Source: Melastoma dodecandrum
Lineage: Eukaryota; Streptophyta; Magnoliopsida; Myrtales; Melastomataceae
Length of the DNA: 64,000 nucleotides
Direction: 5' to 3'
Assembly (NCBI GenBank): GCA_029817715.1
Contig: JARUPY010000158.1
Span: 744,001 to 808,000 of the forward strand
The translations under genes and the position numbers were made by a program. The notes under the pieces were generated by a model. That model made no database searches, was not told where the DNA came from, and was given only the letters and a program-made list of their open reading frames with translations. This document shows positions 39,171-52,570 of the stretch, piece after piece; within the stretch, counting starts at the first letter, position 1; each line of letters opens with the position of its first letter.

Positions 39171-39684
39171 CGGATTCATCGCCATGTTCATCCTGCACGG
39201 AGAGACTACTAGAATGGCGTAGGAAAATGCAACCGCCCCTTCGTCTTATTTATTTTCCATGATTTTGGTACGTGGAGTTCATATTCCACAAACCGCAACA
39301 ATGAACAGAAGATATTGTGAATGCTTTTGTGCTGTAACTAGGCCGGACGAACTTTTCGAAAGCCTTTATGAGTCGACCCCTGAACTCCGAGTGAGGTTAG
39401 ATGGTGAAGAACTCGTGCTTCTCGTATATAATTAAAAGATTACGCTGTAAACGTATATTTTGAATTTTTTTTTAGAAAAGAGATTGATTTTGGGTTTTGT
39501 GTTGCAGTGTATTTGTTGGATCTGTTTCGTAGAGAAGCAAGAACACTTTGGGCTGCCGTGGTAGAAATTTCTCATGTGGATGAGAATGTGTATTTTACAT
39601 GATGTCATAAGATAAATAAAAGGATATGGTAAGTAGAAAAAAAATGACTTCCTACGTTGGATTTTGTAGGTGGTGGCGTATATA
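39171..39684. other. NLA-like gene 3' flank
   Basis: Contains the 3' UTR and terminator region; no other gene is seen. Its right end, GCGTATATA (39676-39684), is the probable left target duplication of the next element. Confidence 0.5.
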
Positions 39685-40230
39685 GAGTTTTGTACGGAAA
39701 TACGGTTATTTTTAAAAAAATTTACAAAATAGGTTCGTGTTTCGTAAAATACGGATTTATCAAACGTGCCCTCGAGGAAAATATGGAGAGGCGGGTTTGA
39801 GGTTCGTATGGATCCGCATGAAGACGCGTTTTAACAAAATTATTTTATTTTTCGGAAAAAAATATATTGAGAATTGATTATGGCAAAGTTGAACTCTTGA
39901 CTACCCCTTTTAGAAAGATTTTAACAACAAAACTAGATGATTCTTTTTGTCTAAGTTTTTGAAAGACGGGTTTTGAAAGCCCGCCTCTTGTTCATTTAGT
40001 TAAGGGGGCAGGTTTCTAGTAAAGGGGCGGGTTTTCAAAACGTACTTTCATGCGGATGCATGCGAGCCCATATGGGCGGGTTTTAAAAACCCTTCCCACG
40101 CTGTTTTTCTCGAGGGCGGGTTTTTCAAACCCCTCTTTGAGAGAGCTTCTACGGTAAATTCATATTTTACGAAACACGAACCTATTTCGTAAATTTAAAA
40201 AAAAAATAATCGTATTTCCGTACAAAACTA
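39685..40230. mobile_element. Fold-back element, family B
   Basis: Terminal inverted repeats of about 75 bp are well matched: left GAGTTTTGTACGGAAATACG, right reversed TAGTTTTGTACGGAAATACG, then GGTTCGTGTTTCGTAAAATA on both sides. The core (39770-40150) repeats palindromic words around GGCGGGTTTTGAAAACCCGCC, the same vocabulary as the element at 27983-28728. Flanks GCGTATATA and GCGTACATC agree at 7 of 9 positions, consistent with an aged 9-bp target duplication. No reading frame is present. Confidence 0.75.
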
Positions 40231-40734
40231 GCGTACATCATATATAGTTTTGTTCCTTGATCCAAAATTTATTTTACAAAATGTGACAAATTCCTTAATT
40301 AATGCCATTATAAGATTGATTAATGCCATTACAAAAATAGGACAAATGACGACGTCGTCGTCGGTATGTTTTTAGCCTGACTAACACTTGGCCAAATTAT
40401 CCCAAAAGGACGGAGCCTCCTTCCAGCAATCGATGTTTGTAATCCTACCCAACGGGCACGCTCTCTTTGTTTTCAAAAGAAAGAAAGGAAATGTACGGAA
40501 AACTCTCTTTCACCATTTAAAAAATTTCTCCTTTTTATTTTCTTTTCATTTTCTTACCATCCAAATACCAACCTTAGTGAATTCTCCCACGAAAAAAAGA
40601 GTTGGTGTTAGTAACATCAAAGGTTGTACAAACTAATGATCGACAAAACCTAATTTCAATTAACCCTAATTTCACTTACCCTTTGTTGGGGAGGAAGAGC
40701 TCGAATGGCTAGAGCGAGCAAAGGAGGAAGAGCA
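40231..40734. other. Intergenic, edge of decayed gypsy element
   Basis: No gene is supported. A 14-bp word AATTAATGCCATTA repeats at about 40296 and 40318. The left edge of the following retrotransposon is not fixed because its 3' LTR is missing. Confidence 0.4.
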
Positions 40735-41398
40735 TGTTACGAGGAAGTAGGAGCAGAACAGGGGAGGAGGATGCAAACTTGGAGGGAGGAGCCCTAATGG
40801 AGTTGTCCGTTGAGAAGACCGTAGAACAGAAAGAATGTGGGCCGTTTAATGAAGGGCTGGAGGTGCACATGGGGTTTAATGGGCTGATTCGAGAAGGAAC
40901 AACAGGGCCAAATGCGGGAAGGCTGGTTACAGCAAATCCAAGCCTCAAAGCCAGGGATACCAAAGAAGAGAAAGAGGACTGAAATGAAAAGTACGAGCAT
41001 CTTGGAGGACTTAAAGAGAAGGAGGGAGGAAGTTACAACAAACTACTGCAGCAACGGAATGCTCTGTGTGCTGTGGGAAAGGAATAAAGAGGGGACAGAA
41101 GAAAGAGAATATGGATCATCTAAGATATTTTCTGATTGGTGGTGAGGGATGAGGATGGATTGGGGAATGGTAGAGATATGACTAACTGTGAGCCCGTGTT
41201 CCGAGCAGGAGGGTAGTCGGCACTGTGGCCGAATGTGGGGGTGGAGTGAGTGTGTACTGGTGAAGTGTTTGAAGTGTGGTTGTTTGTGTGTTTTCTTATG
41301 TGAATTTACTCTGAAATCCAGCCTCGCTTGAGTTTAATCCATTTCCACGTATCAAACCTGGTATCAGAGCGCGAAAGACTTGATTTGCAGTCTGTGTA

Positions 41399-44300
41399 AT
41401 GCCCGTTGCGGACTTTACTCGTGCAAGACAAGCGGCTATGGAATCTGATTCGGTAAAGGAGTTGATGAAGGAGCTCATGAGGAAGTTTGATGGGATGGGA
41501 GAACAAATTACAGGGCTATCAGAGAGAATGGATGAAATGGAGCGGAGAAGTAAGGGAAAGCAAAGGAAAACGTCGGAGGAAGTAAATTCTAGAGGAAGGC
41601 GGTACTATTATAGCCCAAGACCGGATGATAGAATTACAAGGCAAGTTAAGGTAGAGTTCCCGTCTTTTGATGGAAGTAATGTGCAGGAATGGATTTTCAA
41701 GTGTGAACGTTACTTTGAGTTGGATGACACGCCTGCGGACATGCAGGTGAGTGTGGCTTCAATTCACTTGAATGGACCCGCAATAGAGTGGCATTATGCC
41801 TTCATCGGAAATCGAGAGCTTAAAGGACCCATTAGTTGGGCAGAATATTCAGGGGGAATGCTACTAAGGTTTGGATCGAATGAGCTATCAAGACCAATTG
41901 TAATGCTCAAGGAGTTGAAGGAAGGGAAGAGTTATTCGGAGTATGTGGACGAATTTGTTTCCTTGGTGACTAGGGTGGAACTTTCTCATGAAGATCAAGT
42001 GGCAATGTTTATTTGAGGGCTTAAAAGGGAAAACAGGAAGCTGATGATAGCGTTTAACCCAAAACACTACAACATTCTATTGCATTGGGGAAGACATTGG
42101 CAATCGAAGAGGGTCTATCCAGAGGCATACCTGTGTCTCATATGAATAGAAACAGTCAACGTTGGGCTACAGGAAGCAGACTTAATGAGAATGGGGGAAG
42201 AGGACCAGAAACTGGTGGAGGTAGACATACAGCGTATCAACCGCCACATAAGAGATTGACTCCAGTAGAAATGAAAGATAAAAATCTTAAGGGACTCTGC
42301 TTTTGGTGTGATGAGAAGTATGCGTTTAACCATAAGTGCAATAGTAGGAGAATGTATGCGATTATGTTAAGGGATGAAGAGGAACCTAAGGAGGAAGAAT
42401 TGTTGGGATTTGAAGAGAGTTTTGCGGTAGATGGAAATTCTGCCAACACAAAGGTAGATCTCATTGGAACAAAAGGATCAAGGAAGTTGGAAATTAATGG
42501 GGCAGAAGAGGAAAAAGGGTTACCGGTGATATCTTTACATGCGTTACATGGAGTGGCCTTATCTTTGAGAAAAACAATGAAAGAGATTGGAAGATACAAG
42601 AGGAGAAGATTGACAACACTAATTGATTCAGGGAGTACTCACAACTTCTTGGATGCGGGAGTGGCTAAAAGAGTTGGATGCAAGTTGGAAACAATACCTA
42701 GTAAGGGAGTGATGGTAGCTGACGGTGAAAAAGTGCAGTGTATGTCTATGATAAGGATGTTTGTGTGGGAGCTGCAAGTGGTGGAATATCAAGCTAGAGT
42801 GTTGGTAATGCCTATAAAAGGGTGTGAATTGATTCTGGGTATGGAGTGGCATAGTTCTCTGGGAACTGTAGTGTGGGATTTTGCAAATTTGACAATCAGT
42901 TATAAGTGGGATGAGAAGGAGATGAAGTTGACAGCCAGAGAAGGTGAGTTTACCCGGGCGACGGAGGGAGCTTTCCTGATAGATTCTAAAGACATGGGTT
43001 TACTGCTTGTTCTTAAGCATAACTCAGACGAGACTACAGATCAACACCTGGGTGTTCCCGCACCGATTCAAGAAGTCCTGAGGAGGTTTGAAGGGGTGTT
43101 CGAAGAACTTAGAGGTTTACCACCACTGAGAGGACATGACCATTGTACTCCTTTGGAGGAAGGTGTGCGAGGCTTAAACTTAAGGCCTTACAGATATTCG
43201 AGTGCACAGAAGGACATTATAGAGAAGTTGGTACAAGAAATGTTTCTGTCCGGGATAATTCGACATAGCACCTGTCCTTTTGCGTTCCTTGTGATATTGG
43301 TCAAGAAGAAGGACAGTAGTTGGAAACTCTGTGTGGATTACAGGGAGTTAAACAAAAAGACAATCAAAGACAAGTTCCCGATTCCGGTGATCGAAGAACT
43401 GTTAGACGAATTACATAGTGTAATGTTATTTTCTAAGCTGAATCTGCGTTCTGGTTACCATCAAATACGGTACGGGATGAAGATATTCCTAAAACAGCAT
43501 TCAAGACTCATGAAGGGCATTACGAGTTCTTGGTCATGCCATTCAGGTTGACCAATGCCCCGTCGACATTCCAAAGCTTGATGAATGAGGTATTTAGACC
43601 TTACTTAAGGAAGTTTGTGTTGGTGTTTTTTGATGATATATTAGTGAACAACTCCACTTTAGAAGCTCGTATTGCTCATTTGTCGGTGGTGTTGGAAGTC
43701 CTACAAAAGCATAGTCTATTTGCTAAGTTGAGTAAGTGTTCTTTCGCCAAGAGAAAAGTGGAGTATTTGGGACATTTCATAGAAGCTGGGGGAGTATCCA
43801 CGGATTCTCATAAGTTGGAGGCAATTCAACAATGACCGATACCACAAACAGTTAAACAGTTAAGAGGATTCTTGGGGCTTACAGGATACTACAGGAGGTT
43901 CGTGAGGGGGTATGGCGCACTTAGTAAGCCTTTGACTCCATTACTAGAAAAGGATTCCTTCAAGTGGTCTATGGAAGCACATGAAGCATTTGAGCAGTTG
44001 AAAAAAGTTATGGTGACCACACCCACTTTAGCCAGGAGTTGGTAGTGGAGACAGATGCGAGTCAATCTGGAATTGGGACATTTTAATGTAAAAAGGACAT
44101 CCTATCGCTTTTATCAGTAAGGCATTAGCACAAGACATATGAGCTTATCTGTATATGAGAAAGAGTTACTCTCAATAGTCTATGCGGTGGCGAGATGGAG
44201 GCATTATCTCATTGGGAGGCATTTTATCATTAAGACAGATCACCAGAGTTTAAAATTCTTGTTGGAACAACAATTACACAATGAGATGCAGTTTAGGTGG

Positions 44301-45514
44301 TTGACTAAGCTGTTGGGGTATGATTACGAAATAAGTTATAAGAAGGAGAAAGAAAATGTCGTAGCTAATGCTCTTTCGAGAATTCCGGGAGCAGAAGTGA
44401 TGGCTGTAGTTCTGGATTTGCATCAGGGAACTTTGTTGGATGCCATTAAAGTAAGTTGGTAGCACGATTCACATTTACAGCAAGTTATTCAAAAGGTGCA
44501 GAAAGGAGAATCTAAGGCATTTGACCTTAAGCAGGATTTGTTACCGAAGAAGGCGAAACTAGTGGTGGGAGATAACAGAGAGCTCAGAGACCAGATTATA
44601 GCTACTTTTCATGCGTCTGTAGCTGGTGGACATTCTAGAGTCAAAGGTACAACAAAAAGAATTGCTAGTTTCTGTTATTGGAAAGGGTTGGAGCAAGATG
44701 TCAGAGATTATATTCGAGCCTGTGATGTCTGCCAGAAATGTAAGTATGATTTGGCGGCTTCCCCAGGGTTACTACAGTCGTTGCCAGTGCCAAATCCAAT
44801 CTGGATAGATATTAGTATGGATTTCATTGTGGGTTTACCTAAGTCCATGGGAAACGAGGTAATAATGGTGGTTGTGGACATATTAACTAAGTACGCCCAT
44901 TTCATGGCTCTTCAACATCCATATACAGCAAGCCAGGTGGTTGAATTGTTTCTTAATACAGTGTTCAAGCTACATGGGATGCCTAACACAATTACAAGCG
45001 ATCGGAGTGCTATTTTCCTTAGTGAATTATGGCAAGAGTTATTCAAACTACAAGGAGTAGATCTGCGACTGTCCACTACGTATCATCCTCAAACGGATGG
45101 ACAAACAGAGGTAGTCAACAGATGTCTTGAAACTTACTTACGGTGTATGTGCTCGGATTGCCCTTATCAGTGGTGTAAGTGGTTACCATTGGCGGAATGG
45201 TGGTACAATACCACTTATCACTCCACCATACATATGTCTCCTTTTGAAGCTCTATATGGATATGAACCACCTTTACATCTACCTTACATCAGGGGAACTC
45301 AAAGGGCAGTGGATCTAGAACTCATAAGCAGAGATGAAATGATCCAGCTTTTACGGTTTCACATTCATAGAGCTCAAAATAGAATGCAACAACTCGCCAA
45401 CAGGAAGAGATCAGATAGTACATTCAAAGTGGGGGAGTGAGTATATGTCAAGTTGCAGCCATACAAGCAGAGCTCAGTAGAAGGGAGGCATTTAGGAAAA
45501 CTAGTACCCCTATA
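41399..45514 (+). pseudogene. gag-pol of the decayed gypsy element
   Basis: Gag spans 41399-42016 and is closed by an in-frame TGA, with a shift to the next frame (42085-43551). That frame carries a variant zinc knuckle (LCFWCDEKYAFNHKC), protease LIDSGSTHNFLD (about 42620), and the start of reverse transcriptase. A shift near 43470 moves to 43530-43835, which holds VFFDDILV. Further stops and shifts lie at 43835 and 44030-44140. RNase H resumes at 44139 and integrase at 44496-45440 (SMDFIVGLP, TSDRSAIF, HPQTDGQTEVVNR). At least five disabling lesions make it non-functional. Confidence 0.88.
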
Positions 45515-45519
45515 CTTTG

Positions 45520-46011
45520 TGTCACAGGGGTAATTTCCGCTATCAAGTAAATCACCCTGTCGGTGTCGTGCCTCGCCCTTGAGCACGACCAGCCTATGTA
45601 CAACGGAAGCTTACAAGTATTTTAGGTGAAGGACACCCTTTGTATTTCACTAAGAATCCCCGAATACAAGTCATTAACATACACCCCTTTACAAGCCCTC
45701 TTATAGGGGGTCGTGGCTTTACACAAAACGTTACCACATTTCACGAAGGGGCATATGACTTTAGGGGGTGCCCAACGCAACTGCCCCTTAGTCACCCCTT
45801 GGGGTCCCCCCTTTTCGGAAGGGGGCCCCCCTTCCTACTAGACATGATTCTTCAAACAGTCGTGCCCCCTCTTGGACACACCGTTTTGCGACCAGTCATG
45901 TTTGTTCGTGCCTCCCTCACTAATGTTTGCTCGTTCCTCCCTCACGAATGTTTGCTCGTGGAGCCTTCCACGAACTGTCCTTCACCGTCCCATGCCCTCA
46001 GGCATGTAATA
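45520..46011 (-). repeat. 3' LTR of nested gypsy element
   Basis: On the plus strand it reads TGTCACAGGGGTAATTTCCG through GGCATGTAATA; the final dinucleotide should be CA. It is about 25 bp longer than its partner at 51986, chiefly through a duplicated CTCGTTCCTCCCTCACGAATGT-like segment near 45925-45955. Confidence 0.88.
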
Positions 46012-46277
46012 GACCTCCCCCACCAGAGGAAGTCGACGCCCTCATCGACACCTTGTCGAGGTACTCTCGCACCTCTTGCTCAAAATGCCACAAAGTGTTT
46101 CCCTTTTCCCACGTCGCATCTGCAACATCTCTGACTTTCCAATGAATTAATAACTCGGTTCGCCGATTCTTCTTACTTTGCCCCAAGACTCTATGATCAA
46201 GTATCCGCTCAATCTGAACATCGTACTGTTCTCTTGTCGTTGGGGGTGCTCGCTTAGTTTGGATTCGCCCCTCCGGG

Positions 46278-49200
46278 TTAGAATTCCTCATGGAATGGCT
46301 TAAGAAAGCTCACATGAAACGTAGGATGGACCTTCATCCTATTAGGCAATTTCAATCGATAGGCTACCTGCCCAATACGCTGCAACACTTCAAACGGACC
46401 ATCAAATCTCGGAATAAGACCACGATGAACCGTCTTGCTGTTGATCTTCTTCCAGATCTGCGGCATTAATTTCAACATCACCATATCGCCAACATTGAAC
46501 TCTACTGCCCTCCGATGCTGGTCAGCATTCTTCTTCATTCACTGAGCAGCCTTCGCCATACTATCCCGCGCCTCCGCAATCATCTCATGTTTATCTCGAG
46601 CGAATCAGTAAGCAGCCGGACAGGGTCCCCCCGATCATTGTAGAGCAACGTCTTGAGGACACAAGGGCTGATATCCCATAGCAAGTTCAAAGGGACTAAA
46701 TCCCGTCGATGACGACCTGTGTAAATTGTAACAAAACTGAGTAGTATCAAGTAAATTGATAATTCTATGAAAATAGCGTTATTTCGTATCTCTAATGATG
46801 CTTTATGTGGTTAGTCATACGAGTTTGATAGGAATTTGGTAGGATTTGAGTGCTTTTTAGTTTAATTTTATTTTAAGCCGATCTTTATTATTTTCGTAGT
46901 TTTTAAATCTATTTTGATTTGAATCTTTTATTTTGTTGATGCCTCTTGGTTTGTCATGTTTTAATGCAGGAAAATGAAGGAGATCTTGAAGCGGGGACGA
47001 AGTGAAGTGCATATGAGCGGAAATTGGACAGAGAGCAGAAGGACGCGTCCTTCAGTTCTCAGGGACGCGTCCTTGGGGGTTCTGTGGATTCAAGTGACCA
47101 CCCGACGAACTTATTTCTAAATCGCTCAAGGAGTCTTCAAGTCTTCCTGAGATTGCATTATGAAGGAATAGAGGATCAACTAGTCATTTATTTGGTAGTT
47201 TAGGTTATTTTATTTTATTCTCCCTAGAAATATTATTTAAATTTGGAGAATCTTAGAAAATCTTTCTAGATGGGAACAATATATTCTGTTTTTAGAGGAA
47301 CCTTAGGGGTCTTATTCTGGGGGGAGATAGGGAGGAGAGATTCGACTCGAGAACGGAGAAATAGGTGACGGCTAGGGTTGAAGCGGAGATCGGGACGAGG
47401 CTACTACTTCTCGGATCGGAAGATCGGGAGGGCGTCTCTCTTTTCTTTCCTATTGATTTCTATGTCGTTATTGTTTTCTCTTGAACTGGGGATGAATTTC
47501 TTTTACGCTACGAACTAATTTCATTTTCTAGGACTTCAATAGAACTTAACGCTTTTATTTAACGAGTGAATTCCTTTTCTCCGTGTTATTCGAATTCGTG
47601 TTGTTGCTTATTCAAATCTTGATCTTAATGCGATTAATTGCCTGATCACCAATTAATTTGATATGGAGACCTATTCGGGCTTGGAAAAGTTGTTTGGGTT
47701 AAGCCGTGGATTGAATAGCCTAAGTTAGCGTCTCGTTGGAAAATGGCGCTAATTCACGAAGGGATAGGAATATACCGAATCGCCTTAGGTAGCCATTTAG
47801 GGCTGTTGCATAATGGGTTCTCACTAGTTAATTGCCTAGGAATAGAGTGATTTGCTCGATGCAGGGAATACGTCCTTAGAGCACTCGGGAGAGGCGTAAG
47901 GAGATAATCGAACCCTAGGTTAGTAACTTGAGAATTTGATAACTGGAGAAAGGAAGGAACGAGTTAGATAATTCGTTAGGGGAAATTGATGGTCCTAGGC
48001 TTTCAATATTTGATTGAATTATCGTTTATTTACATTATCTTTTTCTGTTTTACTCTCATTCATCTTGTTTGACTTGACCTCGATATCGTTAAACGTGCGA
48101 CCGTTGGGAATTTTTCTCTGTTGATTCTCTGTGGGATTGACCTCTACTTACCCTATCTACAAGTTAGTTAGGTTCGTTAGAGTATTTAATTTGCCGCCTT
48201 CGACAAGCGTGATCATAAATCTACCCAGTTTCGCTGACTTGCCGTCACATAGTGTCACAAATATTCCTCAAGTAAAGCATTAACCCGCTCTGTCTGTCCA
48301 TCAGTCTGCGGATGGTTTGCCGTCGAGAACTTCAATTCTGTACCCATCAAGTTAAAGAGACATGTCCAAAATCGACAAATGAAACGTGCATCCCTATCGC
48401 TCACAATGTCAGACGGCAATCCAAAGTACTTCACTACATTCTTATAAAACAGTTCCGCGGTTACCTTCGCGGTACAAGTGTGGGGTGCTGCAATGAATAC
48501 AGCATACTTCGAGAACCTATCAACAACCACCAATATTGAAGATAAGTCTCTGACCTTAGGGAATCCAGAAACGAAATCCATTGAAACCGACACCCAAGGT
48601 TTCTCCATAGTCGGCAACGGTTGGAGCAAACCCGCCTCCTTTTGTCTGTCTGGTTTATCTTGCTAACACACCAAGCACATCCGCACATACGCCTCACAAT
48701 CATCGTCCATGCGCGGCCAGACATAGGTTCTTTTCACCAATGCCATCTTCCGCTCTCTTCCCGTGTGACCAGCCCAGGGAGAGTCATGCGATTCCCTCAA
48801 GATTTGTTGCCTTAGTTCCCCACCAATAGGAATATACAATCTACTACCCTCATAGTATAATTAATCATCATCAAGCCAATACCTCCGCACCGTACTTTCC
48901 CTAACCTCTTCTACCAATCTCATGTAAGCAGGGTCAGCCTTTGCTAGGTTACGCACCTTATCCAAGATGTTCGACTGGAAAGTAGAGATAGCGGCCACTG
49001 TCATCACTGTTTTTCGACTCAACGCGTCTGCCACCAAATTATGTCGTCCAGGCCTATGTTCCCACTCAAAGTCATACTCGGCCAGGAACTCTTGCCACCG
49101 CGCCTGTCTCGCAGAAAGCTTTTTCTATGTCTTAAAGAAAGTGTTAGCCACATTATTAGTCTTAATCACAAACGGATTCCCCAAAAGATACACTCGCCAA

Positions 49201-51961
49201 ACTCTCAGGCAATGTACTATGGCCAACATCTTTTTCTCGTGGGCAGAATATCTCTGTTATGCCTCCTTAAGCTTCCAACTTTCGAAAGCTACTGGGTGGC
49301 CGTCCTGCACTAACACACCACCTACCGCATGGTCCAAGGCATCGGTATGGACTTCAAACGGTTTATCAAACTCTGGCAACTTTAGGATAGGTTCGGAAGA
49401 AATCGCCTCTTTCAAATCATCGAATGCAACCTGACATTTCTCATCCCAACACCAGGCCTTATCATTTCTCAACAAATCCGTTAATGGGGTAACTCTCCTT
49501 GAGTATCCCTTCACAAATCTACGATAATAATTTGCTAATCCAAGAAAACTTCGTACCTCCGAAACTTTCTTTGGTGCAGGCCAATCCCGAATGGCTAGCA
49601 CTTTTCTCGTATCCATTCTCACGCTTCCACGTCCGACCACGTATCCCAAGAAGCGTATTTCCTTCGAGCAAAACTCACACTTCTCTTTCTTCGCGTACAG
49701 AGAGTGTTCCCTTAGTTTCTCAAACACAAGCCGAAAGTGTCTTAGATGGTCCTCCAAAGTCTCCGAATATACTACAATGTCATCCAAGTAAACCACAACA
49801 AACTCGTCTATGTATTCATTGAAAACATCATTCATCAGATTACAAAAAGTAGCCGGGGCATTTGTCAAGCCAAACGGCATCACAAGGAACTCATACGACC
49901 CATATCTCGTAACCATAGTGGTTTTTGACTCACCACCCTCTGCAATGCGAACCTGCCAATATCCGGAACACAGATCTAACTTCGAAAAGTATGAGGCCTT
50001 TGATAGTCTATCGAACAACTCAGCAACAAGGGGCACCGGGTACTTGTCTTTCACTGTGACCTTGTTCAATCCACGATAGTCGATGCACAGCCGTAAACTG
50101 CCGTCTTGCTTGGTCTGAAACAAAACCGGTGCTCCATAGGGTGCTTTTGAGGGCTGAATCTTTCCTACATCAATCAATTAACCCAACTGTTTTCTCAATT
50201 CACCGAGTTCCTTATGACCCATCCAATAAGGCGCTTTGGCATGAGGTATTGTCCCCAGAAGGAGGTCTATGCGATGGTCCACCACCCTCCGAGGCGGCAG
50301 CCCTTTGGGAAGATCAGCCGGCATCATATCCTCAAATTCGGCCAACACTGGTGACACCTCCTTGGGCACTACGCTGGACTCACTCTCATCCACATAAATA
50401 ATAGCCGCAAGGAAGTCACCGTACCTCTCTTCCAACATTTTGCAAGACTCATTGCCGAGACAAGTTCTGAACCACTACCATCACGTTCCTTCTCAATGTA
50501 CTACCCTTTCACAAAACACGGCTGAGAAAAGTCTCCGATAAACAACCCGCCCAAATGGGGTATCACTGCCACAGAAGCCTCCTCAAAGAAGTTGTTTCCC
50601 AAAATTATATCAAATTCATCAAGCGGAACAACCATGAAGTTAACCATGCCATTCCATAAACCGAGGGTAATCTTAACATTTCTTGCCATCCCACTGATAG
50701 GCTGACTCTCCGAATTCACAGCCTTGATTCGACACAACTGCTCATCTATCCTCAGTCCCAATCGTTGCACCACACGATCAGCCACAAAGCTATGAGTCAC
50801 CCCTGTATCTACTAGTGCCAACATACTGTTCTCATTCACGGATAGAGGAACATACATCAATCCTTTACTTACGCCTTCCTTTCTCATTCTCAAGGCATTC
50901 AGAAGTTGGAGTGGGGCTACAAGGGTTGGGGTCGTCTCTTCCTCCGACACTATTGCATTCAGCTTTTCATTCCGCGGACAGTCCCTCGTCCTATGAGGTC
51001 CTTCACAAATGAAACAACCAGAAAACGTTTTCGGATCCTTCCGAGTATCGTTACTTACATTGCTCGATTGCACTTACGACAAGCTACGGGCACCGTTCCA
51101 TTTCGACTTCATCTGCCCTTTCTTTTCACCTTTCAGAGTTCTTTGGGCATCGGTCCTTCCTTTATGGCCCCAATCATCCTTCATGGGGTCATTTGCACAT
51201 GCCCAACGAAAATCTACAAGAGCGTCGGCAGCCGCAATGGCGGTAGGGAGCTTCACTCTCTGCCGTCTCAACTCAACTTGAGCTTACGGTTGTAACTCAT
51301 ACATGAAATTGAAAAGCTTATCTCCATCCGACATATCCGTGATATCCAACATCAAAGAGGTCAATTGTTTCACATAATCCCTCACCGTACTAACATGTTT
51401 GAGGCACTTCAAAGCCTCCCTCGTAACCCAACTCGTATTGTATGGTAAGAACTGATCCATCAATTCCTTCTTAAGGGACTCCCACATATCAATCTGAGGA
51501 TGTCCCGCATTGAGGTCCTCCTTTATTCTGGTCCGCCACCAAAGTTTCACTTCACCCGAAAGGTACATCGCCGTAATTGACACTTTCTCATTCTCAGCCA
51601 CTCTTGCCGCGAGAAAGTATTGCTCAACGTACCACAAGAAGTTCTGCAACACCTTTGCATCACGACAACCATCAAGGAACTGGGGTTTAGGAGCCCTCAC
51701 CTTGGAACGCGAATCACCACCAACCACCGGAGCAGCGATCGCCCTTTTGAGGACGACCAACTAACCCTCGATATCACCTAGTTGACAGCACACTTTATCG
51801 ACCGCACCATTCAACAAAACAAGAGAGGATTCAAGATGAGCCATCCCTGCCCGAAGTTCCTCCAACATGTTGAATATCGGAACTAGATCCTCAGACGGGG
51901 GATCACCCGCAAGCCTCTCCAAATGACCAAACCTCTCTGTGATCGGCAATGCCATTTCCAC
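46278..51961 (-). pseudogene. gag-pol of nested gypsy element, broken
   Basis: Read on the minus strand: gag (51961 to 51284) with KLWWRTRIKED and an in-frame stop between two parts; zinc knuckle CFICEGPHRTRDC (about 50975); protease ALVDTGVTHSFVAD (about 50790); reverse transcriptase with [10 protein letters not shown] (about 49790) in 50177-49257; then a damaged RNase H; integrase SMDFVSGFP and HPQTDGQTERVN (48629-48255). The integrase stops at codon TGA after LEEYL, runs to NWVDL at 48221, is cut by the solo LTR, and resumes at 46751 with LDTTQFCYNLHRSS. The tail GLIPRFDGPFEVLQRIG ends near 46278. Multiple stops make it inactive. Confidence 0.88.
46757..48215 (+). mobile_element. Solo LTR, 1459 bp, 5-bp TSD
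   Basis: The segment begins TGATAATTC and ends AGCGTGATCA, a TG...CA pair with TGAT/ATCA symmetry. It is bracketed by exact TAAAT duplications (46752-46756 and 48216-48220). Removing it joins two halves of the integrase frame in phase. Near its end is GTGTGGGATTGACCTC-like sequence (about 48129), a wording often seen at the end of Tat/Athila/Ogre LTRs, so a gypsy Tat-type source is likely. No internal coding region remains, as expected after LTR-LTR recombination. Confidence 0.85.
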
Positions 51962-51985
51962 TCAGAACCTGGCTCGGATGCCAAC

Positions 51986-52452
51986 TGTCACAGGGGTAAT
52001 TTCCGCTATCAAGTAAATTACCCTGTGGGCGTCGTGCCTCGCCCTCGAGCACGGTCAGCCTATGCACAACGGAAGCTTACAAGTGTTTTAGGTGAAGGAC
52101 ACCCTTTGTATTTCACTAAGAATACCCGAATACAAGTCATTAGCCTACGCCCCTTTACAAGCCCTCTTATAGGGGGTCTTGGCTTTACACAAAACGTTAC
52201 AACATTTCACGAAGGGGCATATGACTTCAAGGGGTACCCAACGCAACTGCCCCTTAGTCACCCCTTAGGGTCCCCCCCTTTTCGGAAGGGGCCCCCCTTC
52301 CCACTAGACATGATCCTTCAGACAGTCGTGCTCCCTCTTGGACACACCCTTTTGCGACCAGTCATGTTTGTTCGTTCCTCCCTCACGAACGTTTGCTCGT
52401 GGAGCCTTCCATGAACCGTCCTTCACCGTCCCATGCCCTCAGGCATGTAACA
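51986..52452 (-). repeat. 5' LTR of nested gypsy element
   Basis: On the plus strand it reads TGTCACAGGGGTAATTTCCG to GGCATGTAACA, 467 bp. Intact termini TG...CA are kept. It is highly similar to 45520-46011, with scattered substitutions and a 25-bp length difference. Confidence 0.9.
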
Positions 52453-52570
52453 CTTTGGACCCTATCGGATTGTAGACAAGGCGGGTCAGGTGCCCTACAA
52501 GCTTAATCTACCAACGACATCTCAGATCCATCACACATTTCTTGTATCTCAGCTGAAATTAGCAATGTGA

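Larger units (their letters stand above)
45520..52452 (-). mobile_element. Ty3-gypsy element nested in the decayed gypsy
   Basis: An exact CTTTG target duplication (45515-45519 and 52453-52457) brackets two similar LTRs (45520-46011 and 51986-52452). On the minus strand a primer-binding site TGGCATCCGAGCCAGG lies beside the right-hand LTR (two mismatches to the Met-tRNA form) and a polypurine tract GGTGGGGGAGG lies beside the left-hand LTR. The element without its own insertion is about 5.5 kb. A solo LTR (46757-48215) is lodged in its integrase. Its LTR terminal TG has mutated to TA at 46011, and coding frames are broken, so it is dead. Confidence 0.9.
40735..52570 (+). mobile_element. Decayed Ty3-gypsy element, interrupted and 3'-truncated
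   Basis: A primer-binding site TGGTATCAGAGC lies at 41359-41370, so a 5' LTR should end near 41354 (CGTATCA). Its start is uncertain; TGTTACG at 40735 is one candidate. Internal domains run from 41399 to 45514. A minus-strand gypsy element (45520-52452) splits it within the integrase C-terminal region, duplicating CTTTG. The frame resumes at 52453 (FGPYRIVDKAGQ, then HHTFLVSQLKL) and stops abruptly near 52570 against copia sequence. No 3' LTR is present. Confidence 0.8.

Noticed and set aside
40734..40982. 82-aa frame ahead of the decayed gypsy gag
   Set aside because: Probably within the 5' LTR; no domain motif, and opposite-strand frames of equal length overlap it.
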